From positions 248,001 to 312,000 of the forward strand of contig NZ_BNAO01000001.1 of NCBI RefSeq assembly GCF_014653435.1: 64,000 nt of DNA, read 5' to 3'. The translations under genes were made by a program, and so were the position numbers. The number at the start of each line of letters is the position of its first letter. The first letter of the stretch is position 1. The notes beneath the pieces were generated by a model, which worked only from the letters and a program-made list of their open reading frames with translations, had not been told where the DNA came from and ran no database searches. Below are positions 18,656-28,584 of the stretch, piece after piece. This DNA is from Alishewanella longhuensis. GTDB taxonomy: Bacteria; Pseudomonadota; Gammaproteobacteria; Enterobacterales; Alteromonadaceae.

Positions 18656-20373
18656 TGAGCCAGTATCCAATTAATCCTGATTTTGTCGCGCAGGGCAAAC
18701 TGTCGGACAACGAGCGCTTAAAAGCGGAAAGTGAGCATTTACGCGGTACTATTACTACTGATCTGAAAGATGAAATCACGGGTGGCTTCACCGGCGATAA
18801 CTTTATGTTGATCCGCTTTCATGGTATGTATCAGCAAGACGATCGCGATATCCGGGCAGAACGCGCGGCGCAAAAATTAGAGCCGCTGCATAATGTGATG
18901 CTACGTGCCCGGATGCCGGGCGGTATTATTACACCGCAGCAATGGCTGGCCATTGATAAATTTGCCGGTGAGCAAACCATGTACGGCAGTATCCGTTTAA
19001 CGACACGGCAAACCTTTCAATTTCATGGCGTGTTAAAGCCGAATATTAAACCCATGCACCAGTTTTTACACCAGATTGGTATCGACTCTATCGCTACCGC
19101 CGGTGATGTTAACCGTAATGTGTTGTGTACCTCTAACCCAGTCGAAAGTGCGCTGCATCAAGAAGCTTATCAATGGGCGATTAAAATCAGTGAGCATTTA
19201 CTGCCAAAAACCCGCGCTTATGCCGAGATCTGGCTGGATGAAGAAAAGGTCGAAACCACTGAAACTGAGCCAGTGCTGGGTGAGCATTATTTACCGCGTA
19301 AGTTTAAAACCACGGTAGTGATCCCGCCGCACAATGATGTCGATGTCCATGCCAACGATCTAAACTTTGTCGCCATTGCCGAAAACGGCCAGCTTATTGG
19401 CTTTAACGTGTTGGTGGGCGGCGGCTTGGCGATGACCTTTGGCGATACCTCTACTTACCCGCGCCGTGCCGAAGAGCTGGGCTTTATCAGCTTGGAACAC
19501 GTGTTAAAAGTGGCTGAGCATGTCGTGACGGTGCAGCGTGATTATGGTGACCGGGTAAACCGCAAAAATGCCAAAACCAAATACACCATCGATAGGATTG
19601 GCGTAGATAATTTCCGTAGCGAAGTAGAAAAACGCGTAGGCGTGGCATTTGAACCCGTACGGCCTTACCAGTTTACTACCCGTGGCGATCGTTTTGGTTG
19701 GGTAGAGGGTATTGATGGTAAGCATCACTTAACCCTATTTATTGAAAATGGCCGGGTATTAGATTTCCCAGGCAAGCCACTCAAAACCGGTTTAGCCGAA
19801 ATTGCCAAAATTCATCAGGGCGATTTGCGGATGACTGCGAATCAAAACCTGATTGTGGCTGGTGTACCCACGGCACAAAAGGCGCAAATAGAACAGTTAG
19901 CGCGTCAATACGGTTTATTGGATGACACGCATAGCGAACAGCGTAAAAACTCCATGGCTTGTGTGTCTTTTCCAACCTGTCCACTGGCCATGGCCGAAGC
20001 AGAGCGTTATCTGCCCGAGCTGGTGACGAAAGTGGAAGCCTTGCTAAGCAAAAACGGCGTTGAAGACGATCATATCGTGCTGCGGGTAACGGGCTGCCCG
20101 AATGGTTGTGGTCGCGCCATGTTAGCGGAGGTGGGCTTAGTTGGGCGGGCACCAGGCAAATATAATGTGTATTTAGGCGGTAACAAAGTTGGCACCCGTA
20201 TTCCTAAACTATTTTTGGACAACGTTGCTGAAGCCGAGATCCTCAGCCAGTTAGACGCGTTAATTGGCCGTTGGGCTAAAGAACGTGACACTGGCGAGTG
20301 CTTTGGTGACTTTGTGGTGCGGGTTGGCATTGTCGCTGAAGTGAAAATCTCGAAAACTGATTTTCATGCCTAA
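18655..20373 (+). CDS. cysI: sulfite reductase haemoprotein subunit CysI
   Basis: Catalytic subunit that makes the six-electron reduction of sulfite to sulfide using sirohaem coupled to a 4Fe-4S cluster. In 572 residues the four cluster-binding cysteines are present as CVSFPTC (CX5C) and GCPNGCGR (CX3C). The substrate-binding regions are also present: [12 protein letters not shown] and a [13 protein letters not shown] segment with conserved Asn/Arg. It is the middle gene of cysJIH. Sirohaem would come from CysG, encoded 4.4 kb downstream. Confidence 0.97.
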   Translation: MSQYPINPDFVAQGKLSDNERLKAESEHLRGTITTDLKDEITGGFTGDNFMLIRFHGMYQQDDRDIRAERAAQKLEPLHNVMLRARMPGGIITPQQWLAIDKFAGEQTMYGSIRLTTRQTFQFHGVLKPNIKPMHQFLHQIGIDSIATAGDVNRNVLCTSNPVESALHQEAYQWAIKISEHLLPKTRAYAEIWLDEEKVETTETEPVLGEHYLPRKFKTTVVIPPHNDVDVHANDLNFVAIAENGQLIGFNVLVGGGLAMTFGDTSTYPRRAEELGFISLEHVLKVAEHVVTVQRDYGDRVNRKNAKTKYTIDRIGVDNFRSEVEKRVGVAFEPVRPYQFTTRGDRFGWVEGIDGKHHLTLFIENGRVLDFPGKPLKTGLAEIAKIHQGDLRMTANQNLIVAGVPTAQKAQIEQLARQYGLLDDTHSEQRKNSMACVSFPTCPLAMAEAERYLPELVTKVEALLSKNGVEDDHIVLRVTGCPNGCGRAMLAEVGLVGRAPGKYNVYLGGNKVGTRIPKLFLDNVAEAEILSQLDALIGRWAKERDTGECFGDFVVRVGIVAEVKISKTDFHA

Positions 20374-20391
20374 AGGGTGGGGAGAATGCAC

Positions 20392-21141
20392 ATGAATGCT
20401 GTAGCCGAAGATTATCAGACTATTTTGCAACAGGATAAGGCCACGCAGCAGCAATGGTTAGCGGAGATCAATCATCAATTAACTCCGCTTAGTGCTGCTG
20501 AGCGGGTGCGCTGGGCGTTGGCGCATTTACCGGTTAATCCGATACTAAGCTCCAGCTTTGGCATCCAGGCTGCGGTGATGTTGCATCTGGTAACCCAGCA
20601 GCAACCGGATCTGCCGGTAGTGCTAACCGATACCGGTTATTTATTTCCGGAGACGTACCAATTTATTGACCAGTTGACCGAACAATTAGGCTTGAATTTG
20701 CAAATTTACCGTGCGGCCATCTCAGCGCAGTGGCAGGAAGCCCGTTACGGTAAGCTATGGTTAACAGCTGAGGGAATTAAGCAATATAATCAGTTAAACA
20801 AAGTTGAGCCAATGCAACGCGCACTACGTGAGCTTAAGGCTGGCACTTGGTTTACTGGCTTGCGCCGAAGTCAAAGCAGTACCCGTGCCGATAAAGACAT
20901 TGTCGAAATTAGTCGCGGAGTGGTGAAAGTGCAGCCGATTATCGATTGGAGCAGTAAGGATATATTTTACTACTTAAAAGAACATCAGCTGCCATACCAT
21001 CCATTGTGGGAGCAAGGCTATCTGTCGGTCGGCGATACTCACTCTACGGCCAAATTTGAACCGGGCATGAGCGAAGAAGATACCCGTTTTAATGGCTTTG
21101 GCCGTGAATGTGGCTTACATATTGACGGTGATGGTATTTGA
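20392..21141 (+). CDS. cysH: phosphoadenylyl-sulfate reductase CysH
   Basis: Reduces PAPS to sulfite and adenosine 3',5'-bisphosphate using thioredoxin. Motifs include [14 protein letters not shown] (PP-loop), [11 protein letters not shown], the [11 protein letters not shown] block, [11 protein letters not shown] and the catalytic C-terminal ECGLH. It lacks the four cysteines of the 4Fe-4S APS-reductase type, so it uses PAPS. Three in-frame starts exist. The ATG at 20392 is preferred because GGGGAG lies 7 nt upstream, whereas the ATG at 20386 is too close to it. It is the last gene of cysJIH. Confidence 0.95.
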   Translation: MNAVAEDYQTILQQDKATQQQWLAEINHQLTPLSAAERVRWALAHLPVNPILSSSFGIQAAVMLHLVTQQQPDLPVVLTDTGYLFPETYQFIDQLTEQLGLNLQIYRAAISAQWQEARYGKLWLTAEGIKQYNQLNKVEPMQRALRELKAGTWFTGLRRSQSSTRADKDIVEISRGVVKVQPIIDWSSKDIFYYLKEHQLPYHPLWEQGYLSVGDTHSTAKFEPGMSEEDTRFNGFGRECGLHIDGDGI

Positions 21142-21252
21142 TTTTGATTGTTTCTGTTATTAATTAACAAAATTTTTGGCTAAAGCTACCACTCTGTATA
21201 AAAATCAGCCATAGTAAGTTGATATAATACCAACTGATTATAGACTGAATTG

Positions 21253-21987
21253 ATGAAGTGGCTGCTTGTAATGAGTTTATGCTGGGTTTCTATGCAGAGT
21301 AAGGCTGATACGCTTACTCTGTACACTGAGCATTTTCCCCCTTATAGTTTTGAGCAAAACAAGCAAGTCACCGGATTGAATACCGAGATCGTGCGGCGTA
21401 GCTGTGAACTGGCAAAAATAACTTGTGAGTTTCAGTTATTACCCTGGCTCAGAGCTTATGAAGCAGCTCAAAAAGACAGTAATTCTGGTTTGTTTTCTAC
21501 CTCTAGAAATCCGTTACGTGAGAATATCTTTCAATGGGTTGGGCCATTAGCGCATTCTAATGCCCAAATGTATTGGTTAAAGTCACGCTCTGAGCAGGCT
21601 CCACGCTCTTTAAAAGAAGCCAAAAAATTTATTGTGGCTGTGGCTCGCGGTGATGTGTACGAGCTTTACTTGCAAAGTCAGGGTTTTGAGGTTGATGTTA
21701 ACTTATTGAGATTTAATAGTAAGTCAGATGCAGTATTGCCATTCTTACATGGTAAAGTTGATTTGTTAATTGCCTCAGAGCTTATTTTGCCGGTGTGGTT
21801 AGGGCAGCATCAACATAGTGCCGATGCGGTTGAACCGGTCATTGATCTTTCTCAGGTGGGGAACAACTATTTGGCACTAAACTTGGCTGTACCTCCTGAA
21901 ACCAGAGTGCGCTTGCAAGCCGCACTGGATGAGCTGCGCAGTAACGGTGAGTTTCAGCAGCTTTCTAACCGCTTTCTTAACCACTAG
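21253..21987 (+). CDS. periplasmic solute-binding protein, SBP family 3
   Basis: Predicted ligand-binding protein of the amino-acid-binding (SBP_bac_3) fold. The product is about 244 residues with a signal peptide ending SKA (about 19). The motif YTEHFPPYSFEQN and the GLNTEIVRRSCELA segment are typical of the orphan SBPs common in Alteromonadales. No permease or ATPase gene is adjacent, so transport is not supported; a sensory or orphan role is equally possible. ATG at 21253 is preferred over the TTG one codon before it. Confidence 0.8.
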   Translation: MKWLLVMSLCWVSMQSKADTLTLYTEHFPPYSFEQNKQVTGLNTEIVRRSCELAKITCEFQLLPWLRAYEAAQKDSNSGLFSTSRNPLRENIFQWVGPLAHSNAQMYWLKSRSEQAPRSLKEAKKFIVAVARGDVYELYLQSQGFEVDVNLLRFNSKSDAVLPFLHGKVDLLIASELILPVWLGQHQHSADAVEPVIDLSQVGNNYLALNLAVPPETRVRLQAALDELRSNGEFQQLSNRFLNH

Positions 21988-22248
21988 TAATAAATTCATT
22001 CCTGAAATATTGTCACAAATCATTGAAATACTGATGCGGCGCCCTAATTTCCATGACATCTGGTTATGGCGAACTTTTACCGCCGAGTATGGTCTTTTTC
22101 GGCAGCAGAACGTATAAGCTAGCAATATCTATTATCAATTAAAGCGATTAAGATGATTTGTTTTATTCGTTTTAAAAGTAATTCAGGCTTAGTTAAACTG
22201 GCCTCAGTTGAAACACAACATGTTTTATTAACCCAAAGGAGCAAGACA

Positions 22249-22815
22249 ATGTCTTCTATTATCAATACCAAAATCAAGCCGTTCAAAGCTACTGCATACC
22301 ATCAGGGTAAATTCGTTCCAGTAACGGATCAGGACTTACTAGGCAAATGGTCTGTTGTTGTGTTCTACCCAGCGGATTTCACATTCGTATGTCCTACTGA
22401 GCTGGGCGATCTGGCTGATTTTTATGCTAAGTTTCAGGAAATTGGTGTAGAAGTTTACTCAGTATCAACAGACACGCACTTCACCCACAAAGCATGGCAC
22501 GATGCGTCTGAGACCATCAAGAAAATCAACTACCCCATGATTGCTGATCCAACTGGCGCTATCACGCGCAACTTCGGTGTAATGATTGAAGAAGAAGGTT
22601 TAGCTCTGCGTGGTACTTTCGTCATCAACCCAGAAGGCGTTATCAAAGTATGTGAAATCCACGACTTAGGTATCGGCCGTTCAGCTGCTGAGCTGTTCCG
22701 TAAAGTGCAAGCCGCACAGTATGTTGCGAACCACGATGGCGAAGTATGCCCAGCTAAATGGACTCCAGGTGAAGCGACTTTAGCACCGTCTTTAGACTTA
22801 GTTGGTAAAATCTAA
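22249..22815 (+). CDS. ahpC: alkyl hydroperoxide reductase peroxiredoxin AhpC
   Basis: Typical 2-Cys peroxiredoxin that reduces hydrogen peroxide, organic peroxides and peroxynitrite. The 188 residues have the peroxidatic Cys48 in DFTFVCPTE and the resolving Cys167 in GEVCPAKW. The frame is open upstream, but the ATG at 22249 has a strong AAAGGAG site and gives the standard N-terminus and length. AhpF, its reductase, is encoded 179 bp downstream. The gap contains three hairpins that may set the ahpC:ahpF ratio. Confidence 0.97.
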   Translation: MSSIINTKIKPFKATAYHQGKFVPVTDQDLLGKWSVVVFYPADFTFVCPTELGDLADFYAKFQEIGVEVYSVSTDTHFTHKAWHDASETIKKINYPMIADPTGAITRNFGVMIEEEGLALRGTFVINPEGVIKVCEIHDLGIGRSAAELFRKVQAAQYVANHDGEVCPAKWTPGEATLAPSLDLVGKI

Positions 22816-22869
22816 TTTTGCGAAAACATGCAGGCAACTGCAGTGTAATTAGCTAGTTACAGTCTCTCC

Positions 22870-22937
22870 GTGAAGCTGTAACCCAGCTTCACACTGCCAA
22901 ACGTAAGTTTGGTTTCTGGCCGGCGCCAATGCCGGCC
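22870..22937 (+). other. three consecutive hairpins in the ahpC-ahpF gap
   Basis: Perfect inverted repeats occur in series: GTGAAGCTG/CAGCTTCAC (22870-22892), CCAAAC/GTTTGG around loop GTAA (22897-22912) and GGCCGGC/GCCGGCC (22918-22937). None is followed by a T tract, so RNA stabilisation, processing or partial attenuation is more likely than full termination. Confidence 0.65.
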
Positions 22938-22994
22938 TGATCCCCCCTGCTTTGCTGCTATGCGAAAACCCGAATTTTTGAGGAAGAAAGAGTT

Positions 22995-24539
22995 ATGTTA
23001 GATACTAACCTGAAGCAACAATTAAAAACTTATCTGCAGAACCTGAAAACCGAGGTTGAGCTGGTAGTATCTTTAGACGAGAGCACCAAAGCAGCCGAAG
23101 TGAATCAATTGGCAACTGACATTGCCGAGCTATCAAATTTAGTGACTTTGCGTCGTGATGACAGTGCTGCAGAACGTGCGCCTGCCATGCTAGTGCGCTC
23201 GGTTGCGAACAATACCCACATCACTTTTGCCGGTGTACCGCTAGGCCACGAGTTTACCTCTTTAGTTCTGGCCCTACTGCATTCAGGCGGTCACCCGATT
23301 AAGGTAGAAGCGGATCTTATTGAACAGATCAAAAACATCAGCGGCAGCTTTAAGTTTGAGACCTATGTGTCATTAAGCTGCCAGACTTGTCCGGAAGTGG
23401 TACAAGCGCTGAATATTATGTCGGCGATTAATCCGAACATTACTAACGTAATGATCGATGGCGCCATGTTCCAGGACGAAGTGGCCGCGAAAAACATTAT
23501 GGCGGTGCCGTCGGTTTATTTAAATGGCGAGCTATTCTCACAAGGTGCCATCACCTTAGAGAAAATCATCCAAAAAATTGATGTAAACGCTGAAAAACGT
23601 CAAGCCGAAGCGCTGAAAAACAAAGCTGACTTTGATGTGTTAGTCGTCGGTGGTGGCCCAGCCGGTGCCGCGGCATCCATTTATGCAGCCCGTAAAGGTT
23701 TAAACACCGGTATCGTGGCTGAGCGCTTTGGTGGTCAGGTTGCTGATACCGTCGGTATTGAAAACTTTATCTCGGTAAAATATACCGAAGGTCCAAAACT
23801 GGTCGCTGGCTTAGAAGCGCACGTTCGTGAATACGACGTTGATATTATGAATAACCAGCGCGCGGTTAAATTAAGCAAAAAAGATAAGATTGAATTAGAG
23901 CTGGCCAATGGCGCTGTGTTAAAAAGCAAAACGCTTATTTTAAGCCCGGGTGCCCGCTGGCGCGAAATGAACGTACCTGGCGAGCAGGAATATCGTGGTA
24001 AAGGAGTGGCCTATTGTCCGCACTGTGACGGCCCGTTGTTTAAAGGCAAAAAAGTGGCGGTAATTGGTGGCGGTAACTCAGGTATTGAAGCAGCGATTGA
24101 CCTGGCTGGTATTGTTGAACATGTAACAGTATTGGAGTTCGCTGCCGAGCTGCGTGCCGATGCAGTACTGGTGAAAAAAGCCAATTCAATGGGCAATATT
24201 ACCATTATCACCGAAGCTCAGACCACTGAAGTAACGGGTGATGGCACTAAGGTCAATGGTATTAACTATACCGATCGTAAGACTGGCGAAGCCAAACACG
24301 TTGAACTTGCGGGTATCTTCGTGCAGATTGGTTTAGTACCCAATACTGAGTGGTTGCGTGGTGCGGTGGAATTATCACCTCGCGGCGAGATTATTATCGA
24401 CGAGCGTGGCCAAACCTCACTACCAGGTGTGTTTGCTGCTGGTGATGCAACTACCGCACCCTTTAAGCAAATTATTATTGCCATGGGTGCCGGTGCCAAT
24501 GCGTCTTTAGGGGCTTTTGATTACCTGATCCGTAACTAA
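22995..24539 (+). CDS. ahpF: alkyl hydroperoxide reductase subunit AhpF
   Basis: NADH-dependent flavoprotein that recycles AhpC. The 514 residues have an N-terminal double thioredoxin-like domain with CxxC (CQTC, 129-132). The FAD/NADH pyridine nucleotide-disulfide reductase domain follows, with the FAD motif [15 protein letters not shown], the redox-active CPHC, a second dinucleotide motif [12 protein letters not shown], and [16 protein letters not shown]. Length and motif order match E. coli AhpF (521). A GAGGAAGAAAG ribosome site precedes the ATG. A strong terminator follows. Confidence 0.97.
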   Translation: MLDTNLKQQLKTYLQNLKTEVELVVSLDESTKAAEVNQLATDIAELSNLVTLRRDDSAAERAPAMLVRSVANNTHITFAGVPLGHEFTSLVLALLHSGGHPIKVEADLIEQIKNISGSFKFETYVSLSCQTCPEVVQALNIMSAINPNITNVMIDGAMFQDEVAAKNIMAVPSVYLNGELFSQGAITLEKIIQKIDVNAEKRQAEALKNKADFDVLVVGGGPAGAAASIYAARKGLNTGIVAERFGGQVADTVGIENFISVKYTEGPKLVAGLEAHVREYDVDIMNNQRAVKLSKKDKIELELANGAVLKSKTLILSPGARWREMNVPGEQEYRGKGVAYCPHCDGPLFKGKKVAVIGGGNSGIEAAIDLAGIVEHVTVLEFAAELRADAVLVKKANSMGNITIITEAQTTEVTGDGTKVNGINYTDRKTGEAKHVELAGIFVQIGLVPNTEWLRGAVELSPRGEIIIDERGQTSLPGVFAAGDATTAPFKQIIIAMGAGANASLGAFDYLIRN

Positions 24540-24582
24540 TGTAACAGTTTCATAGCGTGGGATACTCTCTCTCATCCCCTTT

Positions 24583-24610
24583 GGCGGCACCTCTGGTTGC
24601 CGCCTTTTTT
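24583..24610 (+). terminator. terminator of ahpF
   Basis: A 7-bp stem GGCGGCA/TGCCGCC (24583-24604) is followed by six T. Confidence 0.93.
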
Positions 24611-24745
24611 ATGCTCTTCACACGGGTAACACATTTTTTTGATAGCCTTTGGTTATAACTGAGCGCGAATTACTATTTCCGCTTTAGCAGCAAGCTGGTT
24701 AAGCTATTAGCATATTCGTTGTATTTTGCTTTGGAGCCGCTGGCT

Positions 24746-26167
24746 GTGCAGTATTTACCTTTATTCGTTAAGCTCACCGATAAACCCGTGCTGATTGTGG
24801 GTGGCGGTAGTGTCGCGCTGCGTAAAGCAGGCACATTACTCAGTGCTGGCGCTAAGCTTAGCGTGGTGTCTCCCGATTTTGCGCCTGAGTTTTTAGCCTG
24901 GCAAGCTGACGGTAAAGCCGAATTACTAGCTGGCTACTTTGAACCGCAGTTACTCGACGGTAAATTATTAGTGATTGCGGCGACCGATAACGACGCCGTT
25001 AATGCGGCAGTGTATGAGGCAGCTACTGCCCGCAATATGCTGGTAAATACGGTAGATGATCAGCCCAAGTGTGGTTTTATCTTCCCGTCGATTATCGATC
25101 GTAGCCCTATTCTGATTGCCATTTCCAGTTTCGGCACGGCGCCAGTGCTGGCGCGTCGGTTACGGGAGAAACTAGAAACCTTATTACCGCAACATTTAGG
25201 GCCATTGGCAGAGCTGGTTGGCCGCTTTCGCGACAAAGTAAAAGCCAAGTTTCAAGGCTTTGCGGCGCGGCGGCAATTTTGGGAGCGGGTATTTGATTCA
25301 GAGGTAGTGCGGGAGTTAGAAGCGAATCGCCCCGATGCTGCCGAGCAGCGCCTCGCTGATTTATTAGAAACCCAGCCAGCCCGTGAAGGTGAGGTGTGGA
25401 TTGTCGGTGCTGGGCCAGGTGATCCAGAGCTATTAACCTTAAAAGCCCTACAGCTTATGCAGCAGGCTGATGTGGTAGTTTATGATTACCTGGTGTCGCC
25501 ACAAATTATGGAGCTGGTACGCCGTGATGCCGAGCGCATTTGCGTGGGGAAAAAAGCCGGAGCACATTCCATGCCGCAGCAAGATACCAATATGCTATTG
25601 GTGCAACTGGCCAAGGCAGGGAAAAAGGTGTGTCGCTTAAAAGGCGGCGACCCTTTTATTTTTGGCCGTGGCGGTGAAGAAATTGAAGCACTGATACCAG
25701 AGAACATCCCGTTTCAGGTGGTACCAGGTATTACGGCAGCGGCAGGCTGTGCTGCCTATGCCGGTATTCCGTTAACGCATCGTGATCATGCGCAAAGTGT
25801 GCAGTTTGTGACGGGGCATTGTCGTAAAGCCGGTGATGAACCGGATTGGCATAGTATGAGCAGGCCCAATCAAACGTTGGTCATCTATATGGGCATTATT
25901 AAAGCCGCCGATATTCAGCAGCAATTATTGGCCGCGGGGCGTGCCGCCGAGACGCCGTTAGCCATTATTGAGAACGGCACCCGGCGTGAGCAACGGGTGG
26001 TTACCGGTACTTTGGCCGAACTCGCCTTGCTGGTAGAGCAACAGCAAGTGGTATCGCCAGCGTTATTAGTGATTGGCGAGGTAGTGAGTTTACAGTCAAA
26101 ATTGCATTGGTTTGGACAACGCCCCAAAGCCGCTGTGTTTGCCCAGCCATTAACCAATTTGGCCTAA
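24746..26167 (+). CDS. cysG: sirohaem synthase CysG
   Basis: Trifunctional enzyme making sirohaem, the cofactor of CysI, from uroporphyrinogen III. The N-terminal part is the precorrin-2 dehydrogenase/ferrochelatase (NAD motif VLIVGGGSVALRKA, then FPSIIDRSPILIAISSFGTAP). The C-terminal part is the SAM-dependent uroporphyrinogen methyltransferase (VWIVGAGPGDPELLTLKAL, CRLKGGDPFIFGRGGEE, VVPGITAAAGCAAYAGIPLT). GTG at 24746, with GGAG 9 nt upstream, gives 473 residues aligned to the E. coli start; an upstream TTG would add a non-homologous extension. Confidence 0.95.
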   Translation: MQYLPLFVKLTDKPVLIVGGGSVALRKAGTLLSAGAKLSVVSPDFAPEFLAWQADGKAELLAGYFEPQLLDGKLLVIAATDNDAVNAAVYEAATARNMLVNTVDDQPKCGFIFPSIIDRSPILIAISSFGTAPVLARRLREKLETLLPQHLGPLAELVGRFRDKVKAKFQGFAARRQFWERVFDSEVVRELEANRPDAAEQRLADLLETQPAREGEVWIVGAGPGDPELLTLKALQLMQQADVVVYDYLVSPQIMELVRRDAERICVGKKAGAHSMPQQDTNMLLVQLAKAGKKVCRLKGGDPFIFGRGGEEIEALIPENIPFQVVPGITAAAGCAAYAGIPLTHRDHAQSVQFVTGHCRKAGDEPDWHSMSRPNQTLVIYMGIIKAADIQQQLLAAGRAAETPLAIIENGTRREQRVVTGTLAELALLVEQQQVVSPALLVIGEVVSLQSKLHWFGQRPKAAVFAQPLTNLA

Positions 26168-26238
26168 GTGCCTTTACTGTGACCTGTACTGTAAATAGTT
26201 TAGCCGCTAAGCTAGCGAAAAATAATTAGGTAAGAACA

Positions 26239-26850
26239 ATGAGCCAACTGCCCGATAATAGCCATATAAAATGGCAAGAATATCAAATTGACGCAGCAAA
26301 ACGTGCCGCAATCAAAGGCCATCAGAGTACGGTGTTATGGTTTACCGGCCTAAGTGGCTCGGGTAAATCCACGGTAGCCAATGCCTTGGAACAAGCCTTA
26401 GTGGCTAAAGGCATTCATACCTATTTACTGGATGGCGATAATGTACGCCATAGTTTATGTGCCGACTTAGGCTTTAGCGAGGCCGACCGCAACGAAAACT
26501 TACGGCGGGTTGGTGCAGTCGCAGGTCTGATGGTCGATGCCGGGCTTTTAGTGTTAAGCGCTTTTATCTCGCCTTATCGCAACCAGCGTGAACTGGTTAA
26601 AAGCCTGGTTCCGCCAGGCAAATTTTTAGAAATTCATATCGCTACACCTTTAGAGGTCTGTGAGCAACGCGATGTTAAAGGCTTATACAAAAAAGCCCGC
26701 GCAGGCGAAATTCGCCAGTTTACCGGCATTTCCGATCCTTACGAAGCGCCGCTGGCACCGGATCTGGTGCTAAATACTGCCGAGAGCACGCTGGAGCAAA
26801 GTGTTGAGCAGTTGCTAGCGTTATTAGTCAATAAAGGTGTTATTGCATAG
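26239..26850 (+). CDS. cysC: adenylyl-sulfate kinase CysC
   Basis: Phosphorylates APS to PAPS, the substrate of CysH. The 203 residues carry the P-loop GLSGSGKST, the [10 protein letters not shown] motif, [13 protein letters not shown] and the ISPYRNQRE segment, all typical of CysC. The enzymes that make APS (CysD and CysN) are not encoded in this window. A GGTAAG site precedes the ATG, 71 bp after cysG. Confidence 0.96.
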   Translation: MSQLPDNSHIKWQEYQIDAAKRAAIKGHQSTVLWFTGLSGSGKSTVANALEQALVAKGIHTYLLDGDNVRHSLCADLGFSEADRNENLRRVGAVAGLMVDAGLLVLSAFISPYRNQRELVKSLVPPGKFLEIHIATPLEVCEQRDVKGLYKKARAGEIRQFTGISDPYEAPLAPDLVLNTAESTLEQSVEQLLALLVNKGVIA

Positions 26851-26910
26851 TGCAACTCTCTACCTAGCTTAGTGTTTTTGTCTGCGAAATAATAAATATT
26901 GGAAAACGCC

Positions 26911-27672
26911 ATGCCATTTTTAAACAGTATTATTGAAATTGCCGAACAAGCCGGTCAGGCTATTTTAGAAGTTTATCAACAAGACAGCAGTAACTTTAAT
27001 ATTACCGATAAAGCCGATGCCTCGCCGCTGACTGCGGCAGATTTAGCCGCCCATCAATTAATTGTAAAAGCCTTAACTGCACTGACCCCAGAGACACCCA
27101 TTTTATCGGAAGAAGCGGCCGATATTAGCTGGGCGATTCGCCAGCAGTGGCAGCGTTATTGGTTGGTCGATCCGTTAGATGGCACCAAAGAATTTATTAA
27201 GCGTAATGGTGAGTTTACCGTCAATATTGCCTTGATTGAGCAAGGCGAGCCGATCCTTGGTGTAGTGCATGCGCCGGTGCTGGGCAAAACTTACTATGCA
27301 GAAAAAGGGCAGGGCGCTTTTTTAAAAACCGCCGCAGAAGTAAAGCCTATTCAGGTGAGTCCAACGCCAGAGGTTGTAAGAGTTGTTGGCAGTCGTAGCC
27401 ATCCCAGCCCCGATTTAGCCAGTTATTTAACGCGCTTTGCACAACATGAAATGGTGCCCGTAGGTAGCTCGCTAAAGTTTTGCCTGGTAGCCGAAGGTGC
27501 TGCCGATATTTATCCGCGCTTTGGTCCTACTATGCAGTGGGACACCGGCGCAGGCCATATTGTTGCCACTGAAGCCGGTGCGACTGTGCGCTTTGAAGGA
27601 TTAGCGGCAGCCGTTTATCAACGGGAGGATTTACTAAATCCGTACTTTATCGTTTCGGCAATTAAGGACTAA
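26911..27672 (+). CDS. cysQ: 3'(2'),5'-bisphosphate nucleotidase CysQ
   Basis: Removes adenosine 3',5'-bisphosphate, the by-product of CysH, which otherwise inhibits the pathway. The inositol-phosphatase-family motifs are DPLDGTKEFIKRNGEF (metal-binding) and MQWDTGAGHIVATEAG near the C-terminus, with an EEAAD acidic motif earlier. An in-frame TTG lies four codons upstream of the chosen ATG, which has GGA eight bases before it. It follows cysC closely and belongs functionally with cysJIH/cysC. Confidence 0.94.
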   Translation: MPFLNSIIEIAEQAGQAILEVYQQDSSNFNITDKADASPLTAADLAAHQLIVKALTALTPETPILSEEAADISWAIRQQWQRYWLVDPLDGTKEFIKRNGEFTVNIALIEQGEPILGVVHAPVLGKTYYAEKGQGAFLKTAAEVKPIQVSPTPEVVRVVGSRSHPSPDLASYLTRFAQHEMVPVGSSLKFCLVAEGAADIYPRFGPTMQWDTGAGHIVATEAGATVRFEGLAAAVYQREDLLNPYFIVSAIKD

Positions 27673-27699
27673 ACCGCAAAAGTTAGTTACACTAAGTGC

Positions 27700-27751
27700 A
27701 GGGCGTGTTGATGTTTTCTGAGAACGCAATCAGTAAACGTTAACACGCCCT
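27700..27751 (+). promoter_or_regulatory. long-range hairpin in the rsuA leader
   Basis: AGGGCGTGTT (27700-27709) and AACACGCCCT (27742-27751) form a perfect 10-bp stem closing a loop of about 32 nt, ending 18 nt before the rsuA start. There is no T tract, and the AGGTGA ribosome site lies just outside the stem. Confidence 0.55.
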
Positions 27752-27769
27752 CCTAACAACAGGTGACTT

Positions 27770-28465
27770 ATGCGTTTAGATAAATTTATATGTGATTGCA
27801 CCGGTTTAACTCGGTCGCAAGCGGGTAAAAGTGTGCGGCAGGGTTTAGTCACTATTAATGGTGAACAGATAAAACAAGCGGCACGGCAAGTTTCAGATAC
27901 TGATACCGTAGTCATGGATGGCAATGAACTGCAGTTAGTGGGTTTACGCTATTTTATGTTACATAAACCTGCTGGCTTTTTATGTGCCAATGATGACCCC
28001 GATCATCAGACCGTATTCACGCTTTTAGATGAACCGCTGATAGAACGCTTGCACACGGTTGGCCGGCTGGATTTAGATACTACGGGATTGTTATTACTGA
28101 CCGACGATGGTCAATGGTCACATCGCTTAACCTCACCCAAGCACCATGTGCCGAAAACCTACCGGGTTTGGACGGCAGATCCTATTCCAACTGAAGCTAT
28201 CCGTCAGTTTGCCGAGGGCATTATGCTGCGCGGCGAAAAAGACCCCACTAAACCTGCGGAATTAACCTTGGTTGCGGAAAATGAAGCGCTACTGACGATT
28301 CACGAGGGGCGTTATCATCAGGTAAAGCGCATGTTTGCGGCCATCGGAAATAAAGTTGAGCAGTTGCACCGCGAGCGGATCGGTGGGCTGCAATTGCCGG
28401 ATGATTTGGCAGAAGGCGAGTATCGGATGTTAACGTCAGTCGAGCTAAAAATGTTAAATAGCTAG
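27770..28465 (+). CDS. rsuA: 16S rRNA pseudouridine(516) synthase RsuA
   Basis: Converts uridine 516 of 16S rRNA to pseudouridine during 30S assembly. The 231 residues have an N-terminal S4 RNA-binding domain (MRLDKFICDCTGLTRSQAG), the catalytic motif GRLDLDTTGLLLLT with the essential Asp, and the C-terminal motif EGRYHQVKRMFAAIGN and LHRERIGG. These match E. coli RsuA along the whole length. It has an AGGTGA ribosome site and an unusual upstream hairpin. Confidence 0.95.
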   Translation: MRLDKFICDCTGLTRSQAGKSVRQGLVTINGEQIKQAARQVSDTDTVVMDGNELQLVGLRYFMLHKPAGFLCANDDPDHQTVFTLLDEPLIERLHTVGRLDLDTTGLLLLTDDGQWSHRLTSPKHHVPKTYRVWTADPIPTEAIRQFAEGIMLRGEKDPTKPAELTLVAENEALLTIHEGRYHQVKRMFAAIGNKVEQLHRERIGGLQLPDDLAEGEYRMLTSVELKMLNS

Positions 28466-28584
28466 GTAAAGCTAACAAACGCAAAATATATTTCACTATT
28501 AAGGCAAATGGCTATTGACGAGAGCACTGCCTCTGCATTAGTTTTTCTGCGCGGGAACTACGCATACACAAAATGGAGATAAAA

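Noticed and set aside
22100-22160. Possible OxyR site upstream of ahpC
   Set aside because: Only parts of the ATAGnT/AnCTAT pattern are present and spacing is off; not a supportable call.
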